From Sipunculus nudus (lineage: Eukaryota > Annelida > Sipuncula > Golfingiida > Sipunculidae), in contig CM049309.1 of NCBI GenBank assembly GCA_026874595.1, positions 4,192,076 through 4,256,075 on the forward strand: a stretch of 64,000 bases of DNA, in the 5' to 3' direction. The position numbers and the translations under genes were made by a program. Shown piece after piece: positions 1 to 14,900 of this stretch (its first letter is position 1; every line of letters starts with the position of its first letter). The notes below the pieces were generated by a model. That model searched no databases. It had not been told where the DNA came from and saw only the letters and a program-made list of their open reading frames with translations.

Positions 1-2839
1 AGAATGTGCTCTTTTGGTCAGCAAGCTTTTCAGGTGAAAAATATATGATTCCCACAGAAAAATCCAATTTTACTAGCACATTCCGGTTTGTCGGTGGTTC
101 CCTTTCCAGTGTTAAACCAAATCATTTACCTTTTTCTTACCTTTAATATATAATTACCTTAGAGTGAAAAAAATCCTTACATTTCCCTTTTTTTATCAAA
201 TGGTTCATGGGTTACCTGAACAGGATGAAAGGGGTCATTTTGGTGATATACCAGTGAGTGGAAATACAGGTAGTACAGATTTACCTGTTTTTACCTGTAT
301 ATACCTTAGTTACATACATATCAAACCAGGTATGTAGAAAATAAATAAAATAACATGAAGGACATATACCTGACAGTAAAAGCTGAAAATTTCACAAAGA
401 TACCTTTAACGATTACTGAGTAAATGTCTCTTATATAGATTCATGTCAAAATGTGGAAAAAATGCAAAATAAATCTGAACAGTAGGAGTGTGACAATCCA
501 CAGGCTAATCTGAACAGTAAAGGGTTAAAGGATTTTACATTTTATTGATTTAAAAAAAAAATCATAATCTGTAATTTCAAAATTCAAATTTACAGGCAAA
601 AAAAAAAAACAATATACTATACATGCATTCAAGATTAAAACTAATAGGCAAGACATCATATTGATGTTCTCTTTCCAAGTAGTCATCATATATATATACA
701 GTATAAACTGGCTTATCTGAATATCATGAAGAACAAAGACTTGACAAGACAAAAGGGGGATATATATGTAAGTGTTGACATCTGACTGTGCTCTGACATT
801 TATTCCAATTAAGGAAACCTTGTTGTCAACTCTCCATCACAGAAATATCTCCTTATGAAGCCCTGCCACAAAAATCTCATATATTGGTTATATATACAGA
901 AAATACACCTAAAAAAAGGCAAAATTATTAGGTCAAAAAAATAAAAGATATGGTTCTCAGGCAAAACGAAAGTCAATTTAAACCCCCGCATCAAAATTAT
1001 TATTTTGATTTTCAATAGAAACTTACTCATTTAAAGCTCCAACTGCTTGGACATTTCATTCAAGAAGTTAAATAACACAATTTTGATCTGATTTCCTTTA
1101 ATATGTAGTGCTTCTTCCTGTTTAGCAAAAAAAAATCTGTTATTTTCATGATTTTCCCTGATCGTATGACATTTTTATCGAAAACATCCGAAAAAAGGTA
1201 GAAAAAATCGCCCACCTGTGCTGATTTCTGAAAAAAAGGTGCCTGAGAACCAAACTTTTTTTTTTGGCCTTACAGTTTCATTAACTTGAGACAATTTTTC
1301 CCAAAAAAGCTTGCTTTTATTGTTCAGAAAAAAAAATTAATTTTAGACTAAAGGTCTTTGTTAATGTTGGAGCTGGGCATGTCAGGTTTGCTTTTCATAT
1401 TTAAACAGTTCCTGTACAAAAAAAAACCCCAACTTTCTGTTATACAGATTTTTTACATATCCCGCACTGCTGTAGTTTGTACATGACAGGCTGAATTCAT
1501 GAAGTCCGACTATTTGTACATTATGATATGAAGACCAAGGCAGCTATTGATCTTATTTTGACCCACTTTATTTGAATAAGTAACACTAAAGCAACAATGT
1601 GTCCTACTAACTGTCCATCACTGATGGGAACAACAACAAACACTGCCAGATGTTTGTCTTGGCATTACAAAGCAAGTCCTGCAAGTTTCGGGCATGCTAC
1701 CGGTAAATTGTCACATGTGCCTTTGTTACTGACCATTCAGTAAGGGTTATTATTATGCTTTTTCCTTAATTAATTGTTGTAAAGTACATTAATTATCCAT
1801 GTCTCCCTTTTAAATAATTATAATGAAATTCCTGGTAAAAATATATATAAAAAATGTGAACAGTGAGTCGGAAAAAAAGTACATAATTTAGAAAAAATTT
1901 TTAAAACTTATTATCTATGGGATCTTGGTGGTGATTACTTGTAATTAAATATAAAGACAGAAGTAATTAAAGCAATAGCAGTTCACTCTCCACTGACTTG
2001 TCCTAAAACTCTACAATTCTTTGTTCCTATAGTTTTATACAAGAGAACAGGAATAATGTAACACAAGGATTCGAAACCATCTCCAACCCATCCCATCTAC
2101 CCCTACCCATGCCCAACATATCATACAGAGTTACACACAGCTGGTAGTTCAAGGATATACTAAAGACAATTAATAAACCTCTTGGGAACATGTTTATGAA
2201 AGTGCTCACTCACATGTAAATATATACACCCACATGCACATAAACCGGCACACACTCACACATGCATTCACACAACCTGCCTATACTGATTTTAGCCCAT
2301 ACCACAACATGGGTATCCTTATTTTCTGACATAAGCATTTAAGCACCAACAGGGAGAACCTAAAAGAAACTAATGTCTTTGTTGCATCAGGCTGAACAGT
2401 TATAATACATTCTTCAATAGCGGCATAATCTGACACCTCACCGTACTCAGATCTCTCACATGTACAGAGCAGGTAGTATATGGGAGTATTTTTTTATTTG
2501 CCAGTGTATTGTGTTTGACACCGTTTTATTTGAATTAGGCAGGAGTGACATCACAGAGGAGTGGAGGTCGTCCTGTTGGCACTTGGCCAATCACCACATT
2601 CATTAGAATAACAAAACAGCCGCATCTGCATGGAGCCTTTGCATGGACCGCTGCTCTGTGAATTCATCAAATTCAATAGAAGATTGTGGCCAGATCACTG
2701 TCCCCAGCCAAATGTCTCACATTTTTGGTTGACCACTGTTCTTTCTTGATGAATGTGAAAAGAAACTGTTTATCACTATTCTTATTTTTACTACTTTGAA
2801 CAAGTATACAGTTTTTATAAGTCAGAAATATGAACATAC
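1..2839. other. Intronic or 3' sequence, no gene seen
   Basis: AT-rich sequence with poly-A/poly-T runs and short open frames only. No further LRR exon with matching phase was recognised here, so the C-terminal end of the LRRC41-like gene should lie beyond position 1. The only distinctive point is the NFI-type palindrome near 2.58 kb, listed separately. Confidence 0.6.
2576..2590. promoter_or_regulatory. NFI-type palindrome TTGGC-N5-GCCAA
   Basis: TTGGCACTTGGCCAA is an exact full-length NFI/CTF consensus. Within 70 bases downstream lie ATTAGA, AACAAA (SOX-like), and two octamer-like words, ATCTGCAT and TTTGCAT. The cluster is denser in complex words than its surroundings and could be an intronic enhancer. 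Function is inferred from motifs only. Confidence 0.3.
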
Positions 2840-2943
2840 TGAAGGAGTTGATGTAGGCCTTAATTCTTTTCTGATATAATAAAGATACTTTAGACAGAGG
2901 TTCCATAGCTACTTCCACACTTCCATGACTGTTAAAGTCAAAC
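2840..2943 (-). CDS. LRRC41: Probable LRRC41-like exon, last in the window
   Basis: A 104-nt exon, phase 2 in, phase 1 out; acceptor TATTTTAG, donor TTCA|GTATGT. Joined to the previous exon it reads [20 protein letters not shown] and then a basic, Leu-poor helix-like end. The inward phase fits, and [12 protein letters not shown] resembles an LRR strand plus loop. It is the least certain exon, because the downstream partner with the final repeats was not found above position 1. Confidence 0.55.
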
Positions 2944-5900
2944 CTAAAATAAACTGATGTTAGTAATATAACTACATCATGCATTCTAAGTGTTATGTAA
3001 GGCAAAAGGAGAAAACATCATTATCATCATCATAATAATAGCACCATCATTTCTGTTCTAATGAACATCTGTGAACATTTATAGCCTCAAATATGTTGGT
3101 CACTTCCCGAAAGATTTTTGTTTTCCTAAATTTTCATTTCTTATCCATCTATCTTTTTCTGCTCTATTTTCTACACATTGAAGCACTCTGTTTATTATTT
3201 ATTATTATTTATTACTAATTGGACTAATTTACACTTTTATGAATTAAACAGTTTTATCAACAAGGTTAAGCAGAGGGTATACGTGGTTTTATTTCCAGAA
3301 TGAAAAAATTCTTTTTATGAACAAAATATTTAACGATTCATTGTGGAGTATTGTAGAGCTGTTTCTTCCCTCCAAGTGGCCTTAATGAACATACGGGGGC
3401 AGTATACTGCAGGTAACAACACGATTGTAGGTTACATAAATAAAAATAAGTTTGGTTGAATGTGAAACATGCTCACACATAGAAGAGATATAGCAGGGTC
3501 TTTAATACTGTGGGTTTCCTAAGAAGACAAAAGTTAGTATTTCACAGTTTTTTTTAATCCAGATTTCAGAACCAGATATCTGCAATTCCTGAGTGATCAC
3601 TGAGGAAGCCTTCCAGAAACAAACTCATCCATATGGGGGATTAATAAACTATATATATAGAGAAAAAGACCCAGAGAGCACAGACCTCCACCTCCACCAG
3701 AAACTTATAAATGTTATGTTCTTATTAAACTTACACTTCCTTGGAAAGAGGTCCATGTATGAACAAATTTCACAGATATTCAACTATTTTTTGCTGATAA
3801 TGAATACAAAAGGACAACATTAGCCATAAATTAAAATCAGACAAAAAATGATTCATTTTCATAATTGTTTATTTCAGGTATTTTTAGAAGCTGACTGGAT
3901 GGTATATTAGTCTGGCAGTATGCATGAAATATAATGAGATAGAGGCTTTCATCTAGACTTAATATGACAGATGAAAATGATAATTTGACTGTGAAATAGA
4001 GCCAAGCATTACCATTTGCTGTAAATGTCAACATATTTTATTGTTAAGTTATAATAAGGTGCTATTATGTCATGCTATAGTTACAATTTACTGTTACATG
4101 ATGTTAATCCGTTCTAATTCCTTTATGCTGAAACAACATATTTTGAAATTTTACACAGTATATGTCTCTCCATATTATATATCCCCCCTACCAGTACAGA
4201 ACCCTAAAGGTGAAAAAATTCAGCAATCTCATCTGAATTCTGATCAACACCAAAATCTACTTTCTCTTCCTTTCCTCAGGTGCAACCTCTCCATAGAATC
4301 CATTCATAACATACTGAGACAAGACCAAACAGACAGACAGACAGGGGTGATCACATAACCTTCCAGCTTTACAAGTAATATTGGTTTATCTAACTGATAA
4401 CCTCCTGAAGGAAACTATTTTTTCAGTCTATCTGAGAGATAATTTATTTGTTTGACTGTTGGCAAGATTAAGCAAACTCTACCTAAAAAGTTTCCAGAAA
4501 ACTTTGTGGAAGGATTGGGAATGGGCCAGGGAAAAACCACATCAAATTTGATACAAATCATAATAAAGGGACAAAATGTTTTGTTACTGTTCCCATTTGG
4601 CAGAGGTGCGCACTCTATTGAGTTCTAAACCTATTCTCAAAATGGTATTTCAATTTTCTTCAAAATAATGGAATGCAATGTGACAGTTTTCTAACCAGGA
4701 TGCAGTGTTCTGATATCCCACACATAAATCCATCAACAGGTGGAACGCCCATACACCCCTAACAAGCACTCCAGGACCCACAAGAAAAATTCCTGGCTAA
4801 TTGAGCTACATAAGATAAGTCCATATCTGATGTAAGACAAGCTTTGTAAGTATCAGATTATCACCGCTGTTAATGTGGTTAAACCTGCTACAATGCTTAG
4901 ATACTAGAGCGGGGAAAACCCTGTGCCTAACATAGCCCAATCAATCAACACCAGTATCTGTATTACTTTGTAAATAACAACAGCCAAGTTCACAAAGGAC
5001 AATCAAAGCCAGCAGATAAACAGCGAAAAGGAAGTGGGTGATCACAGGGTCACAAAGGTCATCATGCTCTGGTATGCATGAAGTGGACCATGAACCTTCA
5101 CCTCAGAAGTCCAAAAACATAGACACAAAGTTACTCATGTATACACCGTTGGTTTGTTATATAATTTAAAATAGACTGGCTTATTCATTATGTATTATTC
5201 TGTAAACTTGCCAGTGAATGATTAATTAAATGATTTGTTATAAATTTTCTTTTGCATTATTTCTATTCAATTTATCATACAGTTTATTGTGGAAGACATT
5301 TTATTCTTATTTCACTATAGCAATTTAAGCAAATAAACCACCACAAATGTGTTTAAATTTATTTAGCATTAATGCTTTATGCCTAATTTACTTATGCAAC
5401 TGGTTTTGAATATCAAACAAGTGACCCATGGGTAATGATGCTCAGCTAACAAGTATGACCTTTAATTTTATGCCAGAAGTAGACTTCTTTCTAAGATGTA
5501 GTTACAGTTTCTCATAGGAAATTCAGACCTGGTATAACATTTATGGGCAACTAGCTTCCTTTTCTGAATTCGGTACACGGGATTCTATGCTTGAAATCCT
5601 GCTTGATTTGAACAAATGACCATATATGGATATATAAAACAGGGATATGTGGGATACTGGGACTTTTACTATAAATGAACCAATCATATGATTCTGATCT
5701 TTACAAACTACTAGTCACATTATGTGGACCTGGTTTTTCTTATTTTGTTTATTTTTTTTTCATTTATTTTTCAAACTTTGCATGCTCCTAGATGAAGAGA
5801 TTCAAATGAGGTACATGATTTTTCAGTTTTATGATCTTATAAATGTAAATTGCTTATACAGGTGCACTGTTAAATATACAGAGTTATTCAAAAGAAGCTA

Positions 5901-8900
5901 TGTAATTTGGTCTCCACCTATGATGTCATGAAGATAATATAAACTGAAAACTTGTTAACTCCCAAACAACCCCAAAACCACATGTAAATGTTGTGAGGTA
6001 AACACCCATGTCATATTACCAGGAAAAGCAATAAGCATGTATAGATGAGTGAATGATGATATGTGATACATACAAACATGCCAATAGGATGATGTCATGC
6101 AAATCCTGGATCCTTGTACTATATGTGTGTCAACAGGTCATCCCCTCCACAGACAACATTCACCACTAGTTTATCAACATCATGCACTTGAAACGTGATA
6201 TGCATTTCCTGATCTCGTTCAACAAGGAAAACTTATAATCATCAGCTACCGGGTATTTTTTTTTTCGAGTTTCTAACTATGTCAGGGGTAAGATATAGCT
6301 TAGTATTTAACACACTGCTGAAGGTTCCTATTAGCCTAATTCTATTTCAGGTAATAAATTTTGACAGGATCTCATAGTTTAGATCTTACTTATAGTACAG
6401 GCTATGACTAATCTGTAGCCCCTTGCATATAAAACATAGAATCCAGAGGATCCTGTAATTATAATAACAGATCATTCTAATCATACAGTCATCTGCACCT
6501 TGGCCTCATTCAAAAGACTAACAGATCATGGCCTCCTTAATTTATTTAGGGGGGGGGGGGATTTTTTTTTAAATAATTAGAACTTAGTATTTTATTTTCA
6601 GGACATTTTTTCTTTATAATATTGATTTTCTCCATCATTTAGACAATATATCATCTTTAATGAATATTAATATAAATGATTCAGAAAATGAGGCAGAGCT
6701 TTTTTAGGCTAAGAATTTATATTAATTCAGTCTTTTGTTACAAAGTACCTGCAATAGTCTTAAAATCTGCCATGTTTTCCTTACATACAGATTAACAATA
6801 AGATTTCAGATATACGGCTCATGCTGTATCTTAGTGAACTGCAGCTACATCACAATTGTATAACTATAGATAAGTATATCATAAACTACAAACAACTGCA
6901 TGACCAAGATGCCCAGTCATAAACACACAGAGGAACCTGTCTGAAAGACCACCTGTCTTATAAGACCACCTGTTAATTTAGACCACTTCGGCCAGTCCCA
7001 TGGTTGGTCTTATAACACATGTTTCACTGTATTTAAAGACCTCACTTGACACTTCAATTTCAGCAGGACTCCAGCAAAACTTAAAATTCATAATTTGTTA
7101 TGATAACTATGAAGTTTCTATTTCTATTTATTAATCAAATTCATTTTTAAAGTATTATTATAGATATTATACAATATGTATTTTGACTTTACACTTGGTC
7201 AATCTTCATTTTCATTTTTCCTAAAAGATGAAGTCAAGTATTCTTTATATGCACTTTTTTGTTAGTGTGTTCCTGGGTGATCATAACAGTTGAGAGAAAG
7301 TGGGTTGATGTGATGTTACTCCTTTTTTTACACCAAAAAGTGAGACACACTGGTGTATGTTGTGAGTTGTGACATTTTGTCCACTTTTTCCCCTCTGTGA
7401 CATCATGTCCTGTGACACTACAGTCTGACCACATCCTGTAATCCTATAGCCCCAGTATCCATGTCCATGATACAGTCCTGATAGGTATATGACACCAGCC
7501 ATGTAGTTAAGATGAGATATTTACTTATTCAGATATCATGCCAAATAAAAAGACATGTTTTATTTGAGATTGCAAAGTTCATTTACATAGTTTTAAAAGC
7601 ACACCAATTGTATCAATCATAACCTATTAAGATGAAAAGACCCTCAATATACACATGAAAAATTAATCATATGTTGATATGGGTTACAGTACTTGAAATA
7701 AAACACTGCATATTACATGTTTAATTTTAAAATGAAATTTGTTAGAGAATAAAAATAAATCAAATGAGACCAAAACCAAATCAGGTGAGGAGATTGATAC
7801 TGTACACCTGCCATTTCCATTTAAGTAGATATTAGTATCAGATTTTGAGATATCATGTTGCATATGAATTGTTTATGAATGAATATAAGGACAGCTGGAC
7901 AGACAGATGGTTGGAGCTGATAATTTCATCCCCCCCCCCCCCCCCCCACCCTTGTTGACATGGTAGATTATAAGACTCCTCTCTCTGGCAGTTACAATAC
8001 ACATCATCTATATTTATATTATAATTGATGGTGACACTAAATTGTTGTCAGGCACCTAATCTTTGCCACAGGCTAAGAATGGCCCGTTTTTGGTCTTGAA
8101 ATGCAAGTGACTATGCCAATTAAGTGTTTCCTAAGGGGGGCTCATTTTCCATATATCCCAAGAAATCCTGAGGTATATGACATTATTTTGGAAATTTCAA
8201 GAAGAGTCTACTATAGCACCAACTTTATGAAATTACAGCAGCACATGTATGGAGCAGTTAAACTTGGCCCATGGAAAACTTATCCCAGACAAACCTGACT
8301 GAAGTTATAGGGCCCTGTTTAAACACAAGAACTTGTAATATGCTAGAATACTGTAATAGACATAAAGACAGCCTGCCAAGTTTTCAGTTGGTCACACCTG
8401 TGGTGTGGATGACATAGTACTCAATTAACAGTGAGTTAATACATTGACTATATCATTAGGTGTCATAAATCAGTGTTTGTAAAATGTTAGGATTTGTGGT
8501 CATGTTGATGCTTAGCTGTTACTGAGTCAGCTATACATGATGAAGTGAAGTGTACTCACCTAAGATCTATTTGTTGATAAGGCAGCTTGTTTAATGCACT
8601 CAGTGACACCAGGTCACATAACAGATGACAGGCCAAGTCTCCTGAAACAGTACAGGGCACAGATTATACATCATAGAAGCTGTACACAATTTACTTTCTT
8701 TTAATGTTGTCTCTCAATAAGGCCATAAAAATACAACATGCTGAATAAAGACCTAAAAGTATTTAGCAAATAATAGCAGAACAAAAACTTTGGAAATATG
8801 AAGCTACATAAAAAGTCCTTATTTCAGTTCAATGGTGCCGTGTTTCTGGACAGAATAATGCAGGGGTGGTCAAATGATTGCCCCAAGCACCATATAGAAC

Positions 8901-11900
8901 ATGCCTAGGGTCTCCAGCACACTGCCTCTGTAAGTACTATAGACTGTTCCATCCCGTCATGTCCAAGGAAAATTTCTATTAGTCGCATTTCATTGGAAAT
9001 GTTAATACAGGCTAGAAGATTTAATGAACCTAATTTTCAAGAAGGGAAATAAACACCTACCTTACACAATATTTAAGAAACAGAATTAGTCCAAAATATC
9101 ACTGAAGAGTCTACATTTTTTAACATATCTCTCCTCACTTATGGCAGTCAAGGTCACAGGTAACATGCCAAAAAAGCCTCACCTGACAGCTGTTGATTGG
9201 ATGATCTCATTTAAACACTCTTAAAAATATGTCAACCCAAAACAAAGATGGCTACTCATAAAGGGACACATCTGACCAGTTATAAAAAAGTTGTAAAACA
9301 TCAACTGGAGGTTAATTTAAAAATTCATGATTGTCATATTAGGATGTCCATATATGCAACTCTACAGGACTTTTTTAAAGTATAACATTTTAAGAAAATT
9401 ATCTCTATCAACAGGAGGACATTGGTTGGTGGAATAGAGTTTAGTGGTTAAGCTTTGATTCTTACATGCAACTTACAATATCCATCCTTATTCTGTACAA
9501 TCATGGCGGCACATCAATGCCTTTGAAATTTTTACAAGGCATAAATTAGTCAGGGTTTGCTAACTGTACAGAAATAGGACACAAATATACTCTTAGGATA
9601 GTCTCCAGACAAAATTCTATCTGCAGAGTGTACCTGGTGGCATTTGGACCCATAGTGGCTGAGAAGAAGCCTGAATACTCTATGGTGACCATGCCCATGA
9701 CTTTGATTTTAACATATCACTAAATAATAATTATATTATTAATTTATTAAATATGTAACAAAAAATAATCTAAATTATTTTTTTTAAGTGTATATATATA
9801 TATACTGAACTTGAAGACTTAATTTGGTAGTATCACTATCATATGTTTGTGTTAACAAAATAGTGATAAAATCTAGATGTGATCTTATTAATCATGTTAT
9901 TCTATGCTGGGACCACACAAACTGAGCCTGCACAAACTTTTGAGGACAAGGAAGGTTGACCTCAATCATCTGGCCATAGTTTACCCACCTGGGACGATCG
10001 TTTATATAAGTTGTAGATGAAGTTTAACAGGTAGACAAAAGTTGATGGAAAACTACAATGAGTTTATTTTTGCAGTCGCAGAGATGTCTTAATCCCCTGC
10101 CCATGGGCCCCCCTCCCTCCCCAAATTTGAGGGGAAAATATGAAATGCTTCAGAAGTTATGAAGTTTACAGAAATCATATAATTCGATCAACAAATTTGA
10201 CCTTAAGATCAAATTCAAGGCAAAGATCAAGTTTAAACTCCTTGGTTTTCAAACTCTCCAAGCATTTGGTTGAAACGTTTAGTGTATCAAATTGGGGAAA
10301 AATAAATACCTTACTTCAAAAGTTATGGGTTTTTCCCAATATCCTAGATTTCTGATGATTTAGAAGATGTAGGTCAAGGTAATCAGGTTTTCAAATTTGG
10401 TAGATACAATTGGTGTATTAAATGTGAGGAAAAATTTGTGCAGTACTTCAAAGTTAGGGGGTTTACAATATTTTTTTTTATTTTGGCTTATTTGATTTTT
10501 AAAAGATGAAGGTCAAGGTCAAAAGATTTTTTTAATTAATCAGAGATTTGGATAGAAACAATCTTTGTATCAATTTTTTCCAGAGTTTTAAAAAAAATAT
10601 AGAGTTAAAAAAATCCATTTTAGTTTATTTAACTTTTAAAATGAATGTCAAGGTCATGGGTATTCAAACTTCTCTAATGTTTTGGTAGAAACAATTCACA
10701 TCTTAAATTTCACGAAAAGAAAATTTCCCGAGAAAATTGGTCATCAGAGAACGTCAATACAGCAACCCAAGGCAATTAAAAGAGACTCTTTTTATTAATC
10801 ATTGATATTATTGTTTTTTTAGGAATATCTGGTGTGAGACTGGTAGACCTGATATAGTTCCTGTATCTTTTCATTGCTGCATGGTTTACATAGTTTTACC
10901 ACTTTAGGAAAAGTTTATACCAAATGATGCTATTTCTGGAGTAAACTCTACTTTTGTGCTGTTTCTCTCTTCTCCTTGTTGCCATGACATTCCTGATGCC
11001 ACTGTATGGCAAAGAATGAATACCTTATGACAGCACTTATGAAAAGTATTTAAACTTGTTTGTAAATGTTCAACTAATCATGTTTAAAAGATGCTTCAGG
11101 ATTAAGTTTATTAGAGACTTTATATTATAGTTGTGTGTTATAGTTCTGAATTCACAATTTTAGTGAATATCCTAGGGCCATACATCCAAGCCTAAATCTT
11201 GAGTATACTTAAAGATGAGGTGGTGTCAAGAGTGCTAAATGTGGAAGAGATTGATATTATTATTAACAATTTTGGTGTTCAAGTTTCATACGTGAACAAA
11301 TGAACAAAAAAGTGGAATCAGAGCTGGAGCCAATCACGTTGACTCTGGACAGCAAGCTGGGGCCTGCATTAGCTCCCTCACCAACAAAGAAAAACCAGTT
11401 TTACTAAAGAAAAGTTAGATTCCAGGTATTGGCCTCCACATATTGTAAGGAGAAAATGAAGCAAAGTCTTTGAATGAATAATTGTAGATGCAACTCCAAG
11501 TAAAGCACAAGGGTATCCAAGACAAATCAATGGTTAGCTCCAGACCACCCTGATACCAAGGTCAAGATGAGAAGTCAGACGGGCCAGCAGGGCAGCAGCA
11601 CCCACTACCACTCAAGTGACCAATGCCTGAACATGCACCCCAGTCACCAGCATGCAGACAGTTTGGCACTAGTCCAGAACCTTTATACCGAATGATGACA
11701 GAGCCATCTTTGTTTTCTTCATAATTTGGTTTCCTAGTAATCAAGTCACATGAGCAAATCTCTGATGTCCCATTAAGATTTCACTGATCTTAAGGCCTTC
11801 TGCCTCAAAGGCCAACGCAGTAACCACTAGGCTAAGTCCTACCCCCAAATTACATTACGTGACCAAGTCTAAAGATATGATGCAGGCAACATGACACCCC

Positions 11901-14900
11901 ATCAATCATTTGTGATCATAGCCTTGATCCCTGGCAACGAATCATGTGCTGAATTGCGGATATTAATTACCTCTGCGTAATTATGAAATACCCCATACAA
12001 ATTCATGCCTCTATGCAAAGTTACACAATTATTCTGTAACACAATGGTTTGATTGCCTCGGAAAATATGATGGTTGACTTGTCACAGCCAAGCATGCATG
12101 CTGGTCCCACATACACACATTCAATCAATACACATGACCTTTCAACATTTCACCATAAACTAGTACTAACATAAAGTTGGATTCAGGAATTTTGAAATGG
12201 TTTTTTTTTTCTGGGGGGGGGGGGGGTGGCACTAGATTGGGAGAAGTTACCTTCCCATGCCCTTGGTATAAGAGGTAAGAAAATACATTCTGAAACAGAC
12301 CATCTTGGTGCTTTTCAACTAGTGGCCCATGGGCCATGACGCTCAGCTGAATTCAAGGAATGTTGAACAAAGAGAAAGAAGACTGCCAGAGTGCCAAAAA
12401 ATCATGAATTTTGTGAAGAGTCCTTAGAAATGTGTGGTTTACAAGAAAACTCTCGAAGATGGATTGACATGCCAAATTTCAGACCAATATCTTGAACCAT
12501 TCCTGAGATATAAGCAATTTTCCCCTAAAGCACATGTATGTATGGACGCCACAGGAAAACGATTGCAGATGTGGTGCCACCAGTTTTGAGTCAAGATGGA
12601 GCAGGCCAAGACCTATGGACATGCACAATTTCAGGCCAATACAGCACATCTTTCCTTAGAAAAGAGCATTCATTTATTCTACAGAAACAGGAAGGTATTT
12701 GGTGCTACCTGTCTGGAAGGAGCTCTGCCACCAAGGTTAGGGGGTAAATGGATGTTTATTCTTAATTTTTTTTTATACTAAGTCACAGTCACCCTATTTT
12801 GGGTTTGGTAGGAGAACTTAAGAACATTTAATTGTGTGTTGCATTTCTGATTCACAGGTCAAAAAGGACTTCAAGCCAGATGGATGGCTGGACAGATGAA
12901 GGACATAGGCTATACCGGTAGATCAGATGACTTATAGTCAGCTGAGCTAAAAATTAATCCATTTTTTTCCCATAGAAACATCTACTCAGAATCACATATA
13001 CAACAGATTATGCCTACCAGTGAAGGTAGAAATTAGTTACACATGATATACAATGGAAGAGTTGACACCACCAGTCACTACATCAATTCAAACCTGCAGT
13101 CTTTTGATCACGAGCTCCACTTATAAAACAGTGCATGGCAAGCTGCCATATATACTGACCATGGTTTTTTTTTCTGTTGATTTGAATCTCAAGGTATAGC
13201 ACCACCTGTCAGTGGCTTACATAACTAATCAATCATTTGACATAGATATTATATATAGGTGGAGGAGGGTTTCCACACAGCCCCTCACATGTGTGGGGAA
13301 CCCAGCCAACCCATCCTAGTATAATGAACCTCAGATATCCATGGTTAATTTCCACAGAAAAGGCAAATAAATCAGATATGCAACAATTTATGTGACACCT
13401 CATTATCTGATGTTTCAGGTGTATGAAGTGTTCCATAAGCATACACAATACCCTAGACTATACTACATGTTGATATTCCTATGGTAAATAACCATTAAAT
13501 GTCCATTTTATGCTAAATTTTAGTTCTGGAACTTTTCAGGTAATATCTTTAACTAAATAGATTAAATAATACAATGATCTTACTGTCTCCACCATGAGGG
13601 TTTGGTTCATCCCTATTTGTGTGTGTCTGTATGTGTGTTCATGATATACCTCACACAGTCATGAACGGAATCTGACAAAAATTCCAGTTCATTTCGGGAA
13701 GGGGCCAATGGAGAATTGATTTGATTTTGGTGTCATTCTGACCCATGATAAAGATTCAGTAACATCAGCAAGGAATATTCACAAATGTACAGTCACTTAT
13801 GCATGATTGAACTTTGGAATATGGACTGAATAAGTGAATGCAAACACAATTTTGGAAGCATCCAACAATAGGTATCACCCTCCTTCACCCACATATGGTG
13901 GAGGCTTGCATTCCTTTAAATGCAGATTTCTAGTTTTCATTATGATTTGTTCACACCTTCAGATGTGCATTTTATTATGCCGCTGAAAGAAAAGGCAAAG
14001 TGTACTGTATATCAAGTCCAATGATGGCACAAAAATCAGCAAACAAGTTTCTGCACTAAAACTGCCACACTGTAATAAACCTATCACCTGAGCTGTTGTT
14101 TGTAATGCCGAGACCTCTGTCATCATGCAGCAGGGGAGGTTCATGCACTCCAACAATGGGATAATAACTTTCCCCTTGTGTTACCAGGGGTGCTGGGGAT
14201 CAATGGGTGCAGCTATTAATTCCGGAACCACAATCTTGTCACCTGTTGCGTTGACAGACATGGGAAGACAAGGTGACATGCATGGGTTCCCTGAGGGGTC
14301 CTATCCAGGCCACCCCACTGTCATCACATGAACCTCCAGTTACATGAACAATGGCCCAGACTCTGTAACAATAAAGTGTAACCTTTGTCAAAGGGACTTG
14401 AAGTCTACATGTTCTCCAGGGATTTCCTAGTAAAACACCTGTTTATTACCTCTATCTAAGAGGTTGTTTTTAACCCTGTCTGTTGGTTTTTGTGTTGGTG
14501 TAATTTCACAAAACTACAGATTTTTTCACCTTAAACTATGCAGAGGGATAGGACATGATAAAGGGAAGGCATTCTGACTTTTCATTTTGGTGTGGATCTG
14601 AAAGGACTGTTTAATTAGGTTAACAAAATCATTCTTGTGAACTGCCACCTGTTGGTGGTATCTGTCACTAAAAGGGTATATAAACATGGGCCAGGGAAGG
14701 AGTCCTTAATTATCCCAATATTTAGATTTAAATATCCAGTCGTTTAAGGTCCAGATAGTGGGGTGGATCCTACATGGTTGTTTTGATAGAGGCATTTGTT
14801 TGGAGATATGCACTAAAGAGGGTCATTCTAGTTCATCAGTACTTGACAATTCAAAAATAGCAAACTTTGGGTATTAGTCTTATAAGTTTACTTAATAATC

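Noticed and set aside
11790-11846. tRNA gene suggested by TAGCCTAGTGGTTA
   Set aside because: The T arm and B box are degenerate and the arms do not close; SINE head is more likely.
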